DNA of 64,000 nucleotides, from contig NZ_JAFG01000005.1 in the NCBI RefSeq assembly GCF_000519305.1, positions 624,018-688,017 on the forward strand, read 5' to 3'. The position numbers and the translations under genes were made by a program. Every line of letters begins with the position of its first letter. Position 1 is the stretch's first letter. The stretch is from Mesorhizobium ciceri WSM4083. GTDB taxonomy: Bacteria > Pseudomonadota > Alphaproteobacteria > Rhizobiales > Rhizobiaceae. Positions 26,819-37,374 of the stretch are shown one piece after another. The notes beneath the pieces are model-generated. The model was not told the origin of the DNA. It ran no database searches and saw only the letters and a program-made list of their open reading frames with translations.

Positions 26819-26878
26819 CACCGGGCATTGCGGCCCGGTGTTGGCGCGCTGATTAAACGGAGATTTAACCGGTGTCAA
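26819..26878 (-). promoter_or_regulatory. Likely rpsD promoter with a terminator-like hairpin at the RNA 5' end
   Basis: On the minus strand TTGACA (26873-26878) and TAATCA (26850-26855) are separated by exactly 17 bases, a strong sigma-70-type promoter. The RNA would start near 26843. It would immediately form CACCGGGC/GCCCGGTG (26819-26840), followed by GTTTTCTTT. The rpsD leader would then be about 215 bases long. The rest of the 375-bp gap up to 27001 shows nothing else clear. Confidence 0.55.
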
Positions 26879-27001
26879 GCTTGCGGCTGGCGTAGGCCGT
26901 GGCGACGATATAGCGTCTCTGGGTTGAGTACAGTGCCGGATGTGGCGGGAGGTTGCGCCAGCGGCATCAGGAAGGGACCGGAGCAGAGGAGCTACATTCG
27001 C

Positions 27002-27211
27002 ATGAAGAAATTCTTCCTTACCCTGACAGGAGCCGCTGTGTTGGCGGGATCCATGGCGGTCCTGACACCGCAGCCGGCGGAGGCCAGGCATTGGCACGGA
27101 CACCGACATCACCAGGCTTGTCGCATCGTGGTCAAGAAGAAGGTTATCTGGCGGCACGGCCACAAGAAGGTCATACGCTACAAGATCAAGCAGTGCAGAG
27201 GGCGCTGGTAG
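27002..27211 (+). CDS. Small His/Lys-rich exported protein
   Basis: A 69-residue protein: signal peptide M-K-K-F-F-L-T-L-T-G-A-A-V-L-A-G-S with cleavage near A-E-A (about residue 28), then a short mature part with H-W-H-G-H-R-H-H, many Lys and two Cys (in Q-A-C-R and K-Q-C-R). The His cluster could bind metal and the two Cys could form a disulfide. Similar tiny basic periplasmic proteins occur in rhizobia without known role. Confidence 0.7.
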   Translation: MKKFFLTLTGAAVLAGSMAVLTPQPAEARHWHGHRHHQACRIVVKKKVIWRHGHKKVIRYKIKQCRGRW

Positions 27212-27247
27212 GCTCCTACCGGTCTCAGGCGGCCGACATCATTTCAA

Positions 27248-27271
27248 AGCCCGCGGTTTTGGCCGCGGGCT
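27248..27271. terminator. Hairpin between convergent small genes
   Basis: AGCCCGCGG and CCGCGGGCT form a 9-bp stem with a 6-base loop, flanked by CAAA on the left and CTTTG on the right, so each strand has a short T tract. It lies between the small exported protein gene and the DUF3008 gene and probably terminates both. Confidence 0.65.
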
Positions 27272-27294
27272 CTTTGATTCCGGATGCTTAACCC

Positions 27295-27483
27295 TCAGTC
27301 TTTCGACTTCTTCTCCGGCAGGCCCTTGCGCTTCGTCTCGGCGAATTCCTCGAGCTGCTTTTCGCTCATCGATTCGTACATTCCCTTGGAAGCGCCCTGG
27401 AGTTCGCTCTTCTTGGTCTCGCCGCGCTTGGCCGACAGAGCCGCGCCGGCGGCTTTCTGCTGGGCTTTCGAGGTGGCTGGCAT
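27295..27483 (-). CDS. DUF3008 family small protein
   Basis: A 62-residue, highly charged protein beginning P-A-T-S-K-A-Q-Q-K-A-A-G-A-A-L-S-A-K-R-G, the diagnostic N terminus of DUF3008. It is rich in Lys, Ser and Glu and probably disordered; family members are abundant in alphaproteobacteria and of unknown role, possibly stress-related. It stands alone, divergent from the ribonuclease gene. Confidence 0.88.
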   Translation of the reverse strand: MPATSKAQQKAAGAALSAKRGETKKSELQGASKGMYESMSEKQLEEFAETKRKGLPEKKSKD

Positions 27484-27635
27484 CGTGCTTCTCCTTTGCT
27501 GTCACGAGAAACGCCGCGCTTCCACGGTAGTTCCGTGGCCGGCGGCTCAGCTTGGTGCTAACCATCAGGCGATCGGTTTTGGCGATTTTCGTTGGCGACC
27601 TTCCCGTGTCCGGGGCGCCAGTATAGGACGGCGGC

Positions 27636-29015
27636 ATGAAATCACTGACCGATCCCTCCCAAGCGCTCTCCACCGGCCTGGCTAAAATCCGAACCGAATT
27701 CCGCGTGCCGGATGGATTTCCGGCAGCCGTAATGGCGGCCGCGGAGGCGGCGGCCAAACGTGTGCCCAGCCAGCATGCCGATCGAACGGCGATGCCCTTC
27801 GTCACGCTCGATCCGGCTGCTTCCACCGATCTTGATCAGGCGTTTTCAATCGAAGCGAGCGGCAGCGATCTTCTGCTGCATTATGCCATTGCCGACGTAG
27901 CCTGGTTCGTCGAGGACGGCGACGCGATCGATCTCGAGGCCTGGACGCGGGGCGAGACGCTTTACTTGCCGGACGGCAAGGCCGGTCTCTACCCGCCGGC
28001 ACTTGCCGAAGGTGCGGCGAGCCTGTTGCCGGATGGACCGCGTCCAGCGGTCATCTTCACCGTTCGGGTCGCCGGGGACGGTCTGGTGAAATTGGACGGC
28101 GCGGAGCGGGCAATCATTCAAAGCCGCGCGAAGCTTGCCTACGACAGCGTGCGGGCCTCCGATGTCCCGGCCGACTTCGCCGAAATGGCGCGGCGCATGG
28201 CTATGAACGAAAAGGGTCGTGGCGCGTCCCGCGTCGACCCGCCCGAGCAGGAGGTGGAAAGGCTGGCCGATGGCACATTCCGGCTTTCGTTCAGACCGCT
28301 GCTGCAATCCGAGCAAGACAACGCCGCGCTTTCGCTGGCTGCCAACATGGCGATTGCCGACGCCATGCTTGCGCATCATACCGGGTTGTTCCGTGTGATG
28401 TCGGAGCCAGATGCGTTCAAGGTGCAAAGACTGCGCAACGCGGCACAGGCTCTGCGACTGTCTTGGCCGACCTCCACCAGCTTGCGCGACTATCAGCGGA
28501 CCCTTGACCCGGCCGATCCGCAACAGGCGGCGCTGATGCTGGAAATCCGCCATGCAAGCCCTGGCGCATCTTACCAACCCTACAAAGAAGGGGTTGTCCC
28601 CTGGCATGAGGCGATGGCTGCGACCTATGCTCATGCAACCGCGCCGCTCAGGCGACTGGCCGATCGCTACGTCGTGCGCTGCGCGCTGGCTATCGCCAAC
28701 GGCCAGCCCGTGCCGCAGGCCGTCACCGATGCATTCACTGGATTGCCGAAGGTGATGGGACGTGCAGATAGCCGCGCGTCGCAGATCAACCATGCGGCCA
28801 TCGACCTTGCCGAGGCGGTCATGCTCAGGGGACGCGAGGGAGAGACGTTCAAGGCCGTCGTGACCGACGTCAACCATGGCGTGCGCGTCCAGCTTGCCGA
28901 TATGCCTGTCGTGGCCAATTTGAAGGCCGACGGGCTCGAACAGGGTGATGGCCTGACGCTAAGGTTGGTCTCGGCCGATCCGGATCAACGCAGCATCGTA
29001 TTCGAACCTGCCTGA
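27636..29015 (+). CDS. RNB-domain ribonuclease (RNase II/R catalytic domain only)
   Basis: A 459-residue protein made almost wholly of the RNB 3'-5' exoribonuclease domain. The catalytic acidic cluster is seen as L-D59-P-A-A-S-T-D65-L-D67-Q-A-F, followed by H-Y-A-I-A-D-V-A-W-F-V. The Y-x-P-Y stretch and A-T-A-P-L-R-R-L-A-D-R-Y-V are also typical. It lacks the cold-shock domains and the S1 domain of full RNase R, so it relies on other contacts for RNA binding. AGGACGG lies before the ATG. It is convergent with murI. Confidence 0.9.
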   Translation: MKSLTDPSQALSTGLAKIRTEFRVPDGFPAAVMAAAEAAAKRVPSQHADRTAMPFVTLDPAASTDLDQAFSIEASGSDLLLHYAIADVAWFVEDGDAIDLEAWTRGETLYLPDGKAGLYPPALAEGAASLLPDGPRPAVIFTVRVAGDGLVKLDGAERAIIQSRAKLAYDSVRASDVPADFAEMARRMAMNEKGRGASRVDPPEQEVERLADGTFRLSFRPLLQSEQDNAALSLAANMAIADAMLAHHTGLFRVMSEPDAFKVQRLRNAAQALRLSWPTSTSLRDYQRTLDPADPQQAALMLEIRHASPGASYQPYKEGVVPWHEAMAATYAHATAPLRRLADRYVVRCALAIANGQPVPQAVTDAFTGLPKVMGRADSRASQINHAAIDLAEAVMLRGREGETFKAVVTDVNHGVRVQLADMPVVANLKADGLEQGDGLTLRLVSADPDQRSIVFEPA

Positions 29016-29038
29016 ACGGCAGACGTTCCGGTCACGGC

Positions 29039-29827
29039 CTAGCGCACGACCAGTCCAAAGCCTTGCATCAGCCGGCTGGTAGCGAAGTCCACCTTGCCGG
29101 AGGTGAAGACGGCGATGTCTGGCTCGCCCATCGGCAGTGGTCCATCGACCGGCGCCAGCAGCGACATGGCGCGACGGGCGATCGCTTCGGCCGGGTCGAT
29201 CCAGTCGACTGGCCAGGGCGCGGTCTTGCGCATGCGATTGGCCAGGAACGGATAATGGGTGCAGCCGAGCACCACGATGTCGGTGCGGGCGCCGTCTTTC
29301 TCGACAAAGCATGGCGCGATCTCCTCGCGCACGATCTCCTCGTCAACGAACCCCTGGCGCATGTAGATCTCGGCCAGCGGCGCCAGCCTGTCCGAGCCGA
29401 CCAGCCGCACGTGGCATTTCTGCGCCCATTTGCTGATCAGGTCGCGCGTGTATTGACGCTTGACCGTGCCGGGCGTTGCCAGCACCGAGACGAGCCCGGA
29501 GCGGGTGCGTTCCGCCGCCGGCTTGATCGCCGGCACCGTGCCGACAAAGGGATGACCGGGGAATTTCTGGCGCAGCGCGTCAATCACCAGCGTCGACGCC
29601 GTGTTGCAGGGAATGACCGAAATCTCGGGCCGGAACTTCTCCAGCAGCATGCCGAACAGGCCAAGGATATGGGCGTTAAGGGCCGGCTCCTCCCAGGCGC
29701 CATAGGGGAAAGCGGCATCGTCGGCGACATAGACAAAGCGGCGGTCGGGCATCAGCACGCGCGCCTCGCGCAGCACGGTAAGCCCGCCGATACCCGAATC
29801 GAACATCAGGATCGGCCGCTCAGTCAT
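29039..29827 (-). CDS. murI: Glutamate racemase MurI
   Basis: A 262-residue cofactor-independent racemase producing D-glutamate for peptidoglycan. The paired catalytic Cys are C74 in P-C-N-T-A-S and C189 in L-G-C-T-H-Y-P-F. The N-terminal [14 protein letters not shown] fits the family. The Met before T-E-R-P-I-L is the right start: it overlaps the end of the upstream methyltransferase gene by 8 bases, so the two are coupled. Confidence 0.96.
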   Translation of the reverse strand: MTERPILMFDSGIGGLTVLREARVLMPDRRFVYVADDAAFPYGAWEEPALNAHILGLFGMLLEKFRPEISVIPCNTASTLVIDALRQKFPGHPFVGTVPAIKPAAERTRSGLVSVLATPGTVKRQYTRDLISKWAQKCHVRLVGSDRLAPLAEIYMRQGFVDEEIVREEIAPCFVEKDGARTDIVVLGCTHYPFLANRMRKTAPWPVDWIDPAEAIARRAMSLLAPVDGPLPMGEPDIAVFTSGKVDFATSRLMQGFGLVVR

Positions 29828-30734
29828 TGTCGGTGCCCTTGCCGCCCAACGGCGGTATGTCATCGTCCTTGCCGGTGTCGGCAAGGCGCGCCGCTTCCGC
29901 CTTGCGGGCACGCGCGGCGGCCGCGGGCAAGCGCCGTGGGTCGTCGCCAGGGGACCCGTCGCCGCGCGGCATCGCCGGCGAAAACCTGTCGAGCGACGAG
30001 ATGATGCCGCGCAGCACCTTCAGCTCCGGTTCGGCAAAACCGGCGCGCGTCAGTACCGCACGCAGATTGTCGATCATTTTCGGCTTCTTCGGTGCAGGCC
30101 GGAAATAGCCGCGCGCTTCCAGTGCGCCTTCCAGATAGGCGAACAGGCCGTGCAATTCTTCCTTGCTTGCCGGTTTCATGTCCGGGCCGGAAAAATTGGT
30201 CTTGGTCTCGTCTTCCAGGCCGGACTTCATCCATTCGTAGGACATCAGCAGCGCTGCCTGGGCAATGTTGAGCGAGGAGAAATCGGGATCAACCGGGAAA
30301 GTGACGATCTCGTCGGCAAGGCCGACCTCGTCATTGTAGAGGCCGAAGCGTTCGCGTCCGAACAGGATGCCGGTGCGCTGGCCCATCACGTGGCGCGCCC
30401 GCAGCAGCCTGCCCGCCTCCACCGGCCCGCGCACGGATTTGAAGCCGTCGCGCTGCCTGGCCGTGGTGGCGAAGACGAAGTTCAGGTCGGCGAGCGCCGA
30501 GGCCAGATCGTCGAAGACGGTGACAGCGTCGATGACATGATCGGCGCGGCTGGCCGCCGCGCGTGCCTTCTCGCTCGGCCAACCATCACGCGGGTTGACC
30601 AGGCGCAGCTCCGACAGACCGAAATTGGCCATGGCGCGCGCGACCATGCCGATGTTCTCGCCAAGCTGAGGCTCGACGAGGATGATCGCCGGGCCGGCGA
30701 CTGCAATGCTATCGGGATCTTTGATGACGGGCAT
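29820..30734 (-). CDS. trmJ: TrmJ-type RNA methyltransferase (SPOUT)
   Basis: A 304-residue SpoU/TrmH-family 2'-O-methyltransferase resembling TrmJ (tRNA position 32). Trefoil-knot motifs are [16 protein letters not shown] near residues 20-35, [11 protein letters not shown] and [10 protein letters not shown]. The C-terminal tail of about 50 residues is Pro/Arg/Ala-rich and poorly conserved. I used the ATG at 30734; a TTG three codons earlier is also open. Activity on tRNA rather than rRNA is inferred. Confidence 0.88.
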   Translation of the reverse strand: MPVIKDPDSIAVAGPAIILVEPQLGENIGMVARAMANFGLSELRLVNPRDGWPSEKARAAASRADHVIDAVTVFDDLASALADLNFVFATTARQRDGFKSVRGPVEAGRLLRARHVMGQRTGILFGRERFGLYNDEVGLADEIVTFPVDPDFSSLNIAQAALLMSYEWMKSGLEDETKTNFSGPDMKPASKEELHGLFAYLEGALEARGYFRPAPKKPKMIDNLRAVLTRAGFAEPELKVLRGIISSLDRFSPAMPRGDGSPGDDPRRLPAAAARARKAEAARLADTGKDDDIPPLGGKGTDND

Positions 30735-30949
30735 GATTGTCAATGAACTGCTGTTTGCGGCATTTCAGCGTCCCTGCCATATTCGGCCGGGAAAATGAAG
30801 CATTCGCAAATGACGACGGCTCTGGCCTCCAATTCGTGACCGATCGCCGTTTGCGTGGCCAAAAGCGCTTTGATATACGGGCGACATCTCCCGGCCCAAC
30901 GCCACGCGGGCAAGGCCGTCCCATATCCCAGCAACGAGGCATTCTTTCC

Positions 30950-32161
30950 ATGGCGAAGATCAAGGTGGCGAACCCGGTCGTCGAACTCGACGGCGACGAG
31001 ATGACCCGCATCATCTGGCAGTTCATCAAGGACAAGCTGATCCATCCTTATCTCGACCTCAAGCTTGAATATTACGACCTCGGCATCGAGCATCGCGACG
31101 CCACCAACGACCAGGTGACCATCGATTCGGCCAACGCCATCAAGAAACACGGCGTTGGCGTGAAATGCGCGACGATCACCCCCGACGAACAGCGCGTCGA
31201 GGAGTTCAAGCTGAAGAAGATGTGGAAGTCGCCGAACGGCACCATCCGCAACATCCTCGGCGGCACCATCTTCCGCGAGCCGATCATCATGAAGAACGTG
31301 CCGCGCCTGGTGCCCGGCTGGACCAAGCCGATCATCGTCGGCCGCCATGCTTTCGGCGACCAGTACCGCGCCACCGATTTCCGCTTCCCCGGCAAGGGCA
31401 AGCTGACCATCAAGTTCGTCGGCGAGGACGGCCAGGTGATCGAGCACGATGTATACGACGCGCCCGGCGCCGGTGTCGCCATGGCCATGTACAATCTCGA
31501 CGAGTCGATCCGCGAGTTCGCCCGCGCCTCGCTGAACTACGGCTTGCTGCGCAACTACCCGGTCTATCTGTCGACCAAGAACACGATCCTCAAGGCCTAT
31601 GACGGCCGCTTCAAGGACATCTTCCAGGAGGTCTACGAGGCTGAATTCGAGGCCGAGTTCAAGTCGAAGAAGCTGTGGTACGAGCACCGCCTGATCGACG
31701 ACATGGTGGCCTCCGCCCTGAAATGGTCGGGCGGCTATGTCTGGGCCTGCAAGAACTATGATGGTGACGTGCAGTCCGACACGGTCGCGCAAGGTTTCGG
31801 CTCACTCGGCCTGATGACCTCGGTGCTGATGACGCCGGACGGCAAGACCGTGGAAGCGGAAGCCGCGCACGGGACCGTCACCCGCCACTACCGCCAGCAT
31901 CAGAAGGGCGAGGAAACCTCGACCAATTCGATCGCCTCGATCTTCGCCTGGACGCGTGGCCTCACCCATCGCGCCAAGCTCGACGACAATGCCGAGCTGA
32001 AGCGCTTTGCCGAGACGCTGGAAAAAGTCTGCATCCAGACGGTCGAGTCCGGCTTCATGACCAAGGACCTGTCGCTCTTGATCGGCCCCGACCAGCCCTG
32101 GCTGTCGACCACCGGTTTCCTCGACAAGATCGACGAGAACCTGCAGAAGGCGATGGCGTAA
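30950..32161 (+). CDS. icd: NADP-dependent isocitrate dehydrogenase
   Basis: A 403-residue homodimeric isocitrate dehydrogenase of the eukaryote-like type II, which rhizobia use in the citric acid cycle to make 2-oxoglutarate and NADPH. Marks are [14 protein letters not shown] near the N terminus, [18 protein letters not shown] and [10 protein letters not shown]. The open frame extends upstream, but the family start is M-A-K-I-K-V-A-N-P, with a GAGG 8-11 bases before it. A GST gene follows after 11 bases. Confidence 0.97.
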   Translation: MAKIKVANPVVELDGDEMTRIIWQFIKDKLIHPYLDLKLEYYDLGIEHRDATNDQVTIDSANAIKKHGVGVKCATITPDEQRVEEFKLKKMWKSPNGTIRNILGGTIFREPIIMKNVPRLVPGWTKPIIVGRHAFGDQYRATDFRFPGKGKLTIKFVGEDGQVIEHDVYDAPGAGVAMAMYNLDESIREFARASLNYGLLRNYPVYLSTKNTILKAYDGRFKDIFQEVYEAEFEAEFKSKKLWYEHRLIDDMVASALKWSGGYVWACKNYDGDVQSDTVAQGFGSLGLMTSVLMTPDGKTVEAEAAHGTVTRHYRQHQKGEETSTNSIASIFAWTRGLTHRAKLDDNAELKRFAETLEKVCIQTVESGFMTKDLSLLIGPDQPWLSTTGFLDKIDENLQKAMA

Positions 32162-32172
32162 GCCGGAAGCCC

Positions 32173-32799
32173 ATGGCCAAGCCGGTCGTCTACGGGGCGG
32201 ACTACAGCGTCTATGTACGCATCGTCCGCCTCGTACTCGCGGAAAAAGGCATCGACTACGAGCTTGTGCCGGTCGATGTCTTTGCCGCCGAGGGCGTTCC
32301 CGCCTGGTATTTCGAGCATCATCCGTTCGGCCGCATCCCGGCCTTCTGTTATGACGGGTTTCGCCTCTTCGAGACGAGCGCGATTGCGCGCTATGTCGAT
32401 GAGGGCTTTGACGGCCCTGCCCTACAGCCGTCGGATCCGCGCGCCCGCGCAACCATGAACCAGATCATCGGCATGCTCGACGCCTATGGCTACCGCGCGA
32501 TGGTCTGGGATGTCGCGGTGGAGCGGCTGGAAAAGGCTGAGCCGGATGAGGAATTGATCGCCGGCGGCCTTGCTCAGGCTGAGACGGTGCTGAAAATGCT
32601 GACCTCACTGAAGGCAGAGGGACCATGGTTGCTCGGCGAGCAACTGACACTGGCCGACCTGCACGCCGCGCCGATCATCGCCTATTTCGTCAAGGTCAGC
32701 GAGGGGCAAAAGGTGCTGGCCGAGTTCCCTGATATCCGGGATTGGTATGCGCGCATTGCGGCTCGGCCGGGCTTCGTGCGGACTGAAAAAGTCGGCTGA
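32173..32799 (+). CDS. Glutathione S-transferase family protein
   Basis: A 208-residue GST. N domain: [26 protein letters not shown], with F-G-R-I-P-A-F and [10 protein letters not shown] at residues about 53-77. The C domain has [10 protein letters not shown]. The catalytic Ser/Cys region is Y-S-V-Y, suggesting a Tyr or Ser type enzyme. It follows icd closely and probably shares its transcript. Unrelated in sequence detail to the other GST in the window. Confidence 0.9.
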   Translation: MAKPVVYGADYSVYVRIVRLVLAEKGIDYELVPVDVFAAEGVPAWYFEHHPFGRIPAFCYDGFRLFETSAIARYVDEGFDGPALQPSDPRARATMNQIIGMLDAYGYRAMVWDVAVERLEKAEPDEELIAGGLAQAETVLKMLTSLKAEGPWLLGEQLTLADLHAAPIIAYFVKVSEGQKVLAEFPDIRDWYARIAARPGFVRTEKVG

Positions 32800-32813
32800 C
32801 AAGAGACGTCCGC

Positions 32814-32998
32814 GGGACAGCGCCCCCTCTGTCCTGCCGGACATCTCCCCCACGAGTGGGGAGATTGGCAGCGTCCGCTGAGGCGCCTGTTCCGGCGCGG
32901 TTTTATTTCGACGTGGGAGATTGGCAAAAGCCGACGCGACGTCCGATCTCCCCACTCGTGGGGGAGATGTCCGGCAGGACAGAGGGGGGCGCTGTCCC
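32814..32998. repeat. 185-bp inverted-repeat element with near-perfect 52-bp arms
   Basis: The left arm (32814-32865) and right arm (32946-32998) are reverse complements over 52 bases, differing by a single extra G in the right arm. An 80-base centre contains a partial direct copy of the arm end (GGGAGATTGGCA at both 32857 and 32915 areas). There is no open frame in it. I recall closely similar arms (around GTCCTGCCGGACATCTCCC) scattered in Mesorhizobium genomes. It fits a non-autonomous MITE/REP-like element. Confidence 0.85.
32883..32908 (+). terminator. Terminator inside the inverted-repeat element
   Basis: GCGCC and GGCGC form a stem around TGTTCC (32883-32898), followed by GGTTTTATTT on the plus strand. 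It lies 84 bases after the GST stop and likely ends the icd-GST transcript. It is located in the centre of the repeat element. Confidence 0.6.
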
Positions 32999-33030
32999 TC
33001 CAACCGTTGCTATAAATTCAGCCCAATAGC

Positions 33031-35697
33031 CTACGCCGCTTCGAGTGCCGCCCTCACCGCCGCAATCGCATCATCGGCCTTGGATGCGTCGGGGCCGCCG
33101 GCCTGGGCCATGTCGGGCCGCCCGCCGCCGCCCTGCCCGCCCAATGCGGCGGAGGCCACACGGACAAGGTCGACGGCGCTGAAGCGGCCGATGAGGTCGT
33201 CGGTGACGGCCACCACGACGCTTGCCTTGTTGTCTTCGCCGGCGCCGACGAAGACGACGACGCCGGAGCCGAGCGAGCTCTTGCCGGCATCGGCCAGCGG
33301 CTTCAAATCCTTCGGCGAGACACCGGAGACCGTCTTGCCGAGGAAGCCGATACCGGCGACCGTCTCATTGGCGGCTGGAGCATCGGCTGACGATCCCCCG
33401 CCCAGCGCCAGCTTCTTGCGCGCTTCGGTCAGTTCCTTCTCGAGCTTCTTGCGCTCTTCGAGCAGCGTCTCGACGCGCGCCGGCACATCGGCCGGCGAAA
33501 TCTTCAACACGGCTGCCGTCGCCTTCAGACGCCTATCCTGCTCGTCGAGATATTTTCGCGCGGCCTCGCCGGTCAGCGCCTCGATGCGGCGCACGCCGGC
33601 GGCGACCGCGCTGTCCGATACGACACGCACCAGGCCGATGTCGCCGGTCGCCCGGACATGCGTGCCACCGCAAAGCTCGACCGAATAGGGCCGGTTGGCC
33701 TTGGCGCCATGCACGCCGGTGCCCATCGACACGACGCGCACCTCGTCGCCATATTTCTCGCCGAACAGGGCCATGGCGCCTTCGGCAATGGCATCGTCGA
33801 CCGACATCAGCCGCGTGGACACCGGGCTATTCTGGACGACGATCTCGTTGGCCATGCGCTCGACCTCTTCGATATCCTCTGACGAAATGGGCTTGTTGTG
33901 CGAGATGTCGAAGCGCAGGCGCTCGGGCGCGACCAGCGAGCCCTTCTGCGCGACATGGCTGCCCAGCACCTCGCGCAGCGCCTCATGGATAAGATGCGTC
34001 GCGGAATGGTTGGCGCGCAGCCTCGAGCGTCTGGCGTGGTCGACCTTCAGCTCGACGGCGGCACCGGTCTTGACCGTGCCGCTGGCCACCTTGCCGATAT
34101 GCACGAACAGCCCGTCGGCCTTTTTCTGCGTATCCGAAACCTCGATCGAAAACCCTTCGCCGGAGATGACACCGGTGTCGCCCATCTGGCCGCCGGACTC
34201 GGCATAGAACGGCGTCTGGCTGACGACGATCGCCACCGCGTCGCCCTTGCCGGCGCTGTCGATGGTCTTGCCATCCTTGACAAGCGCCTGGATGATGCCT
34301 TCGGCAGCTTCAGTCTCATAGCCGAGGAACTCGGTGGCACCCGCCTTCTCGCGCACCGAGAACCAGATGGTCTCGGTGGCCGCGTCGCCGGAGCCGGCCC
34401 AGTGCTTGCGCGCCTCGGCCTTCTGCTGCTCCATGGCGTTGGTGAAGCCGGCGAGATCGACCGAAATGCTGCGCTGGCGCAGTGCGTCCTGCGTCAGGTC
34501 GAGCGGGAAGCCATAGGTATCGTAGAGCTTGAAGGCCGTCTCGCCATCCAGCATGTCGCCGGCATGCAGCGTTTCCGTCGCCTCCGAAAGCAGGCCGAGG
34601 CCGCGCACCAGCGTCTTGCGGAACCTGGTCTCCTCGAGCTTCAGCGTCTCGGTGATCAACTGTTCGCCGCGCAGCAGCTCCGGATAGGCCTGGCCCATTT
34701 CGCGCACCAGCGCCGGTACCAGCTTCCACATCAGCGGTTCGTTGGCGCCGAGCAACTGCGCATGGCGCATGGCGCGGCGCATGATGCGGCGCAGGACATA
34801 GCCCCGGCCTTCGTTCGAGGGCAGCACGCCATCAGCGACCAGGAAGGAAGACGAGCGCAGATGATCGGCAATGACGCGGTAGGACGCGACCGTCTCCTTG
34901 TCGGGGCCATGCCCGATCGCGGACGAGGCCGCGTCGATCAGGTGACGGAACAGATCAGTCTCGAAGACGCTTTCCACCCCCTGCAGGATGGACGCCATGC
35001 GCTCCAGGCCCATGCCGGTGTCGATCGAGGGGCGCGGCAGGTCGATGCGCTCCTCCTTCGTCACCTGTTCATACTGCATGAACACCAAGTTCCAGAATTC
35101 GAGGAAACGGTCGCCATCCTCCTCCGGACTGCCGGGAGGGCCGCCCCAGATGTGCTCGCCGCGGTCGATGAAGATTTCCGAGCACGGCCCGCACGGGCCG
35201 GTATCGCCCATCGCCCAGAAATTGTCCGAGGTCGCGATGCGAATGATGCGGTCGTCGGAAAACCCGGCGATCTTCTTCCAGAAGCCGGCCGCCTCGTCAT
35301 CCGTGTGATAGACGGTGACCAGCAGCTTGTCCTTGTTCAGCCCGAATTCCCTGGTGATCAGGTTCCAGGCAAGCTCGATGGCGCGCTCCTTGAAATAGTC
35401 GCCGAAGGAGAAATTGCCGAGCATCTCGAAGAAGGTCAGATGGCGCGCGGTGTAGCCGACATTATCGAGATCGTTGTGCTTGCCGCCGGCGCGCACGCTC
35501 TTCTGGGCGGTCGAAGCGCGCGAATAGGGCCGCTTCTCCAAACCGGTGAAGACGTTCTTGAACTGCACCATGCCGGCGTTGGTGAACATCAGCGTCGGGT
35601 CGTTGCGCGGCACCAGCGGGCTCGACGCGACGATCTCGTGACCCTCCTTGCGGAAGTAGTCGAGAAATGTCGACCGGATTTCGTTCACGCCACTCAT
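33031..35697 (-). CDS. alaS: Alanyl-tRNA synthetase
   Basis: An 888-residue AlaRS with all modules: catalytic class II core ([11 protein letters not shown] start, [14 protein letters not shown]), tRNA-recognition helices, the editing domain with zinc-type motifs N-H-S-A-T-H and C-G-G-T-H, and the C-terminal coiled coil and Gly-rich C-Ala domain ([16 protein letters not shown]). Length is normal. A short hairpin (CCGCCGG/CCGGCGG, near 35719-35737) lies in its leader. recA is upstream on the same strand. Confidence 0.98.
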   Translation of the reverse strand: MSGVNEIRSTFLDYFRKEGHEIVASSPLVPRNDPTLMFTNAGMVQFKNVFTGLEKRPYSRASTAQKSVRAGGKHNDLDNVGYTARHLTFFEMLGNFSFGDYFKERAIELAWNLITREFGLNKDKLLVTVYHTDDEAAGFWKKIAGFSDDRIIRIATSDNFWAMGDTGPCGPCSEIFIDRGEHIWGGPPGSPEEDGDRFLEFWNLVFMQYEQVTKEERIDLPRPSIDTGMGLERMASILQGVESVFETDLFRHLIDAASSAIGHGPDKETVASYRVIADHLRSSSFLVADGVLPSNEGRGYVLRRIMRRAMRHAQLLGANEPLMWKLVPALVREMGQAYPELLRGEQLITETLKLEETRFRKTLVRGLGLLSEATETLHAGDMLDGETAFKLYDTYGFPLDLTQDALRQRSISVDLAGFTNAMEQQKAEARKHWAGSGDAATETIWFSVREKAGATEFLGYETEAAEGIIQALVKDGKTIDSAGKGDAVAIVVSQTPFYAESGGQMGDTGVISGEGFSIEVSDTQKKADGLFVHIGKVASGTVKTGAAVELKVDHARRSRLRANHSATHLIHEALREVLGSHVAQKGSLVAPERLRFDISHNKPISSEDIEEVERMANEIVVQNSPVSTRLMSVDDAIAEGAMALFGEKYGDEVRVVSMGTGVHGAKANRPYSVELCGGTHVRATGDIGLVRVVSDSAVAAGVRRIEALTGEAARKYLDEQDRRLKATAAVLKISPADVPARVETLLEERKKLEKELTEARKKLALGGGSSADAPAANETVAGIGFLGKTVSGVSPKDLKPLADAGKSSLGSGVVVFVGAGEDNKASVVVAVTDDLIGRFSAVDLVRVASAALGGQGGGGRPDMAQAGGPDASKADDAIAAVRAALEAA

Positions 35698-35875
35698 GAA
35701 TGCTGCCTTTTCGGAAGAGCCGCCGGCAAACCGGCGGAAATGGGCTCTGCGTTTTAGAAGATTAGGACTTGGCCTTTTAGCCGCCGCGCTTCACCCTGTC
35801 CAGAAACACGGAATTGGTCCAATCCACGGCCTTTTTCCGTCATTCGAACCGGCCCTATTTCGCCGCCAAAAACGC

Positions 35876-35902
35876 AAAACCGCCGGCACTGGGCCGGCGG
35901 TT
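35876..35902 (-). terminator. Intrinsic terminator of recA
   Basis: ACCGCCGGC and GCCGGCGGT form a perfect 9-bp stem around a 5-base loop (35879-35901). On the minus strand TTTGCGTTTTTGG follows. It lies about 95 bases beyond the recA stop, within the 298-bp gap between recA and alaS, which otherwise holds only the alaS leader. Confidence 0.85.
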
Positions 35903-35995
35903 TCGAAACGCAATAACACGGAACTCGATTACATAAGCCTGAGATAATAGAACGCGATTATGGCCGAACTCCGGCCGGCCTGGCGTGCGAAGCTG

Positions 35996-37096
<1,101 letters not shown>

Positions 37097-37151
37097 GATA
37101 CATCACCCCTTGGTCGTCAATGAAGGCCGGACAATCCGTAATCCCTGCCTA

Positions 37152-37180
37152 TTTGTACCTTTTTTGTTCTCATTTGACAA
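37152..37180 (-). promoter_or_regulatory. recA promoter with an imperfect SOS (LexA) box
   Basis: Minus strand: -35 TTGTCA (37175-37180), 17 bases, -10 TACAAA (37152-37157), start near 37145, giving a leader of about 50 bases. Inside lies GAAC-AAAAAAG-GTAC (37155-37169), one mismatch from the alphaproteobacterial LexA consensus GAAC-N7-GAAC, placed so that LexA would cover the -10. Confidence 0.7.
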
Positions 37181-37220
37181 GAGGGATCAAGTATCTGAAT
37201 AACAAACAATATCCGGATTT

Positions 37221-37237
37221 GTTCTTTTTTTGTCCAA
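37221..37237 (-). promoter_or_regulatory. Second imperfect SOS box upstream of recA
   Basis: GGAC-AAAAAAA-GAAC on the minus strand (37221-37235), again one mismatch from GAAC-N7-GAAC. It is 66 bases upstream of the first box and overlaps a TTGGAC element (37232-37237) that could be the -35 of a second, upstream recA promoter. Confidence 0.5.
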
Positions 37238-37374
37238 GGGATTCGATCAGGGATGCACACGTTGGGCCAGACGGCTCGGTTGTTTCGATCTGCCGAATCG
37301 CCGCCTTGCATGCGAAGCTCCGTCGCACAGCGTAGCGCTTGCGCGGCTGGAACAACAAAGGTCATATCGCCGGC

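Noticed and set aside
26853-26868. TTAA repeat resembling a CtrA box near the rpsD promoter
   Set aside because: The two TTAA elements are separated by 8 bases, not the 7 required, and the promoter explanation is stronger.
32814-32998. Reading the inverted repeat as an insertion sequence
   Set aside because: No transposase frame, only 185 bases long; a non-autonomous palindromic element fits better.
33898-35757. A 619-codon open frame antisense to alaS
   Set aside because: Shadow of a long GC-rich gene; alaS is complete and unambiguous.
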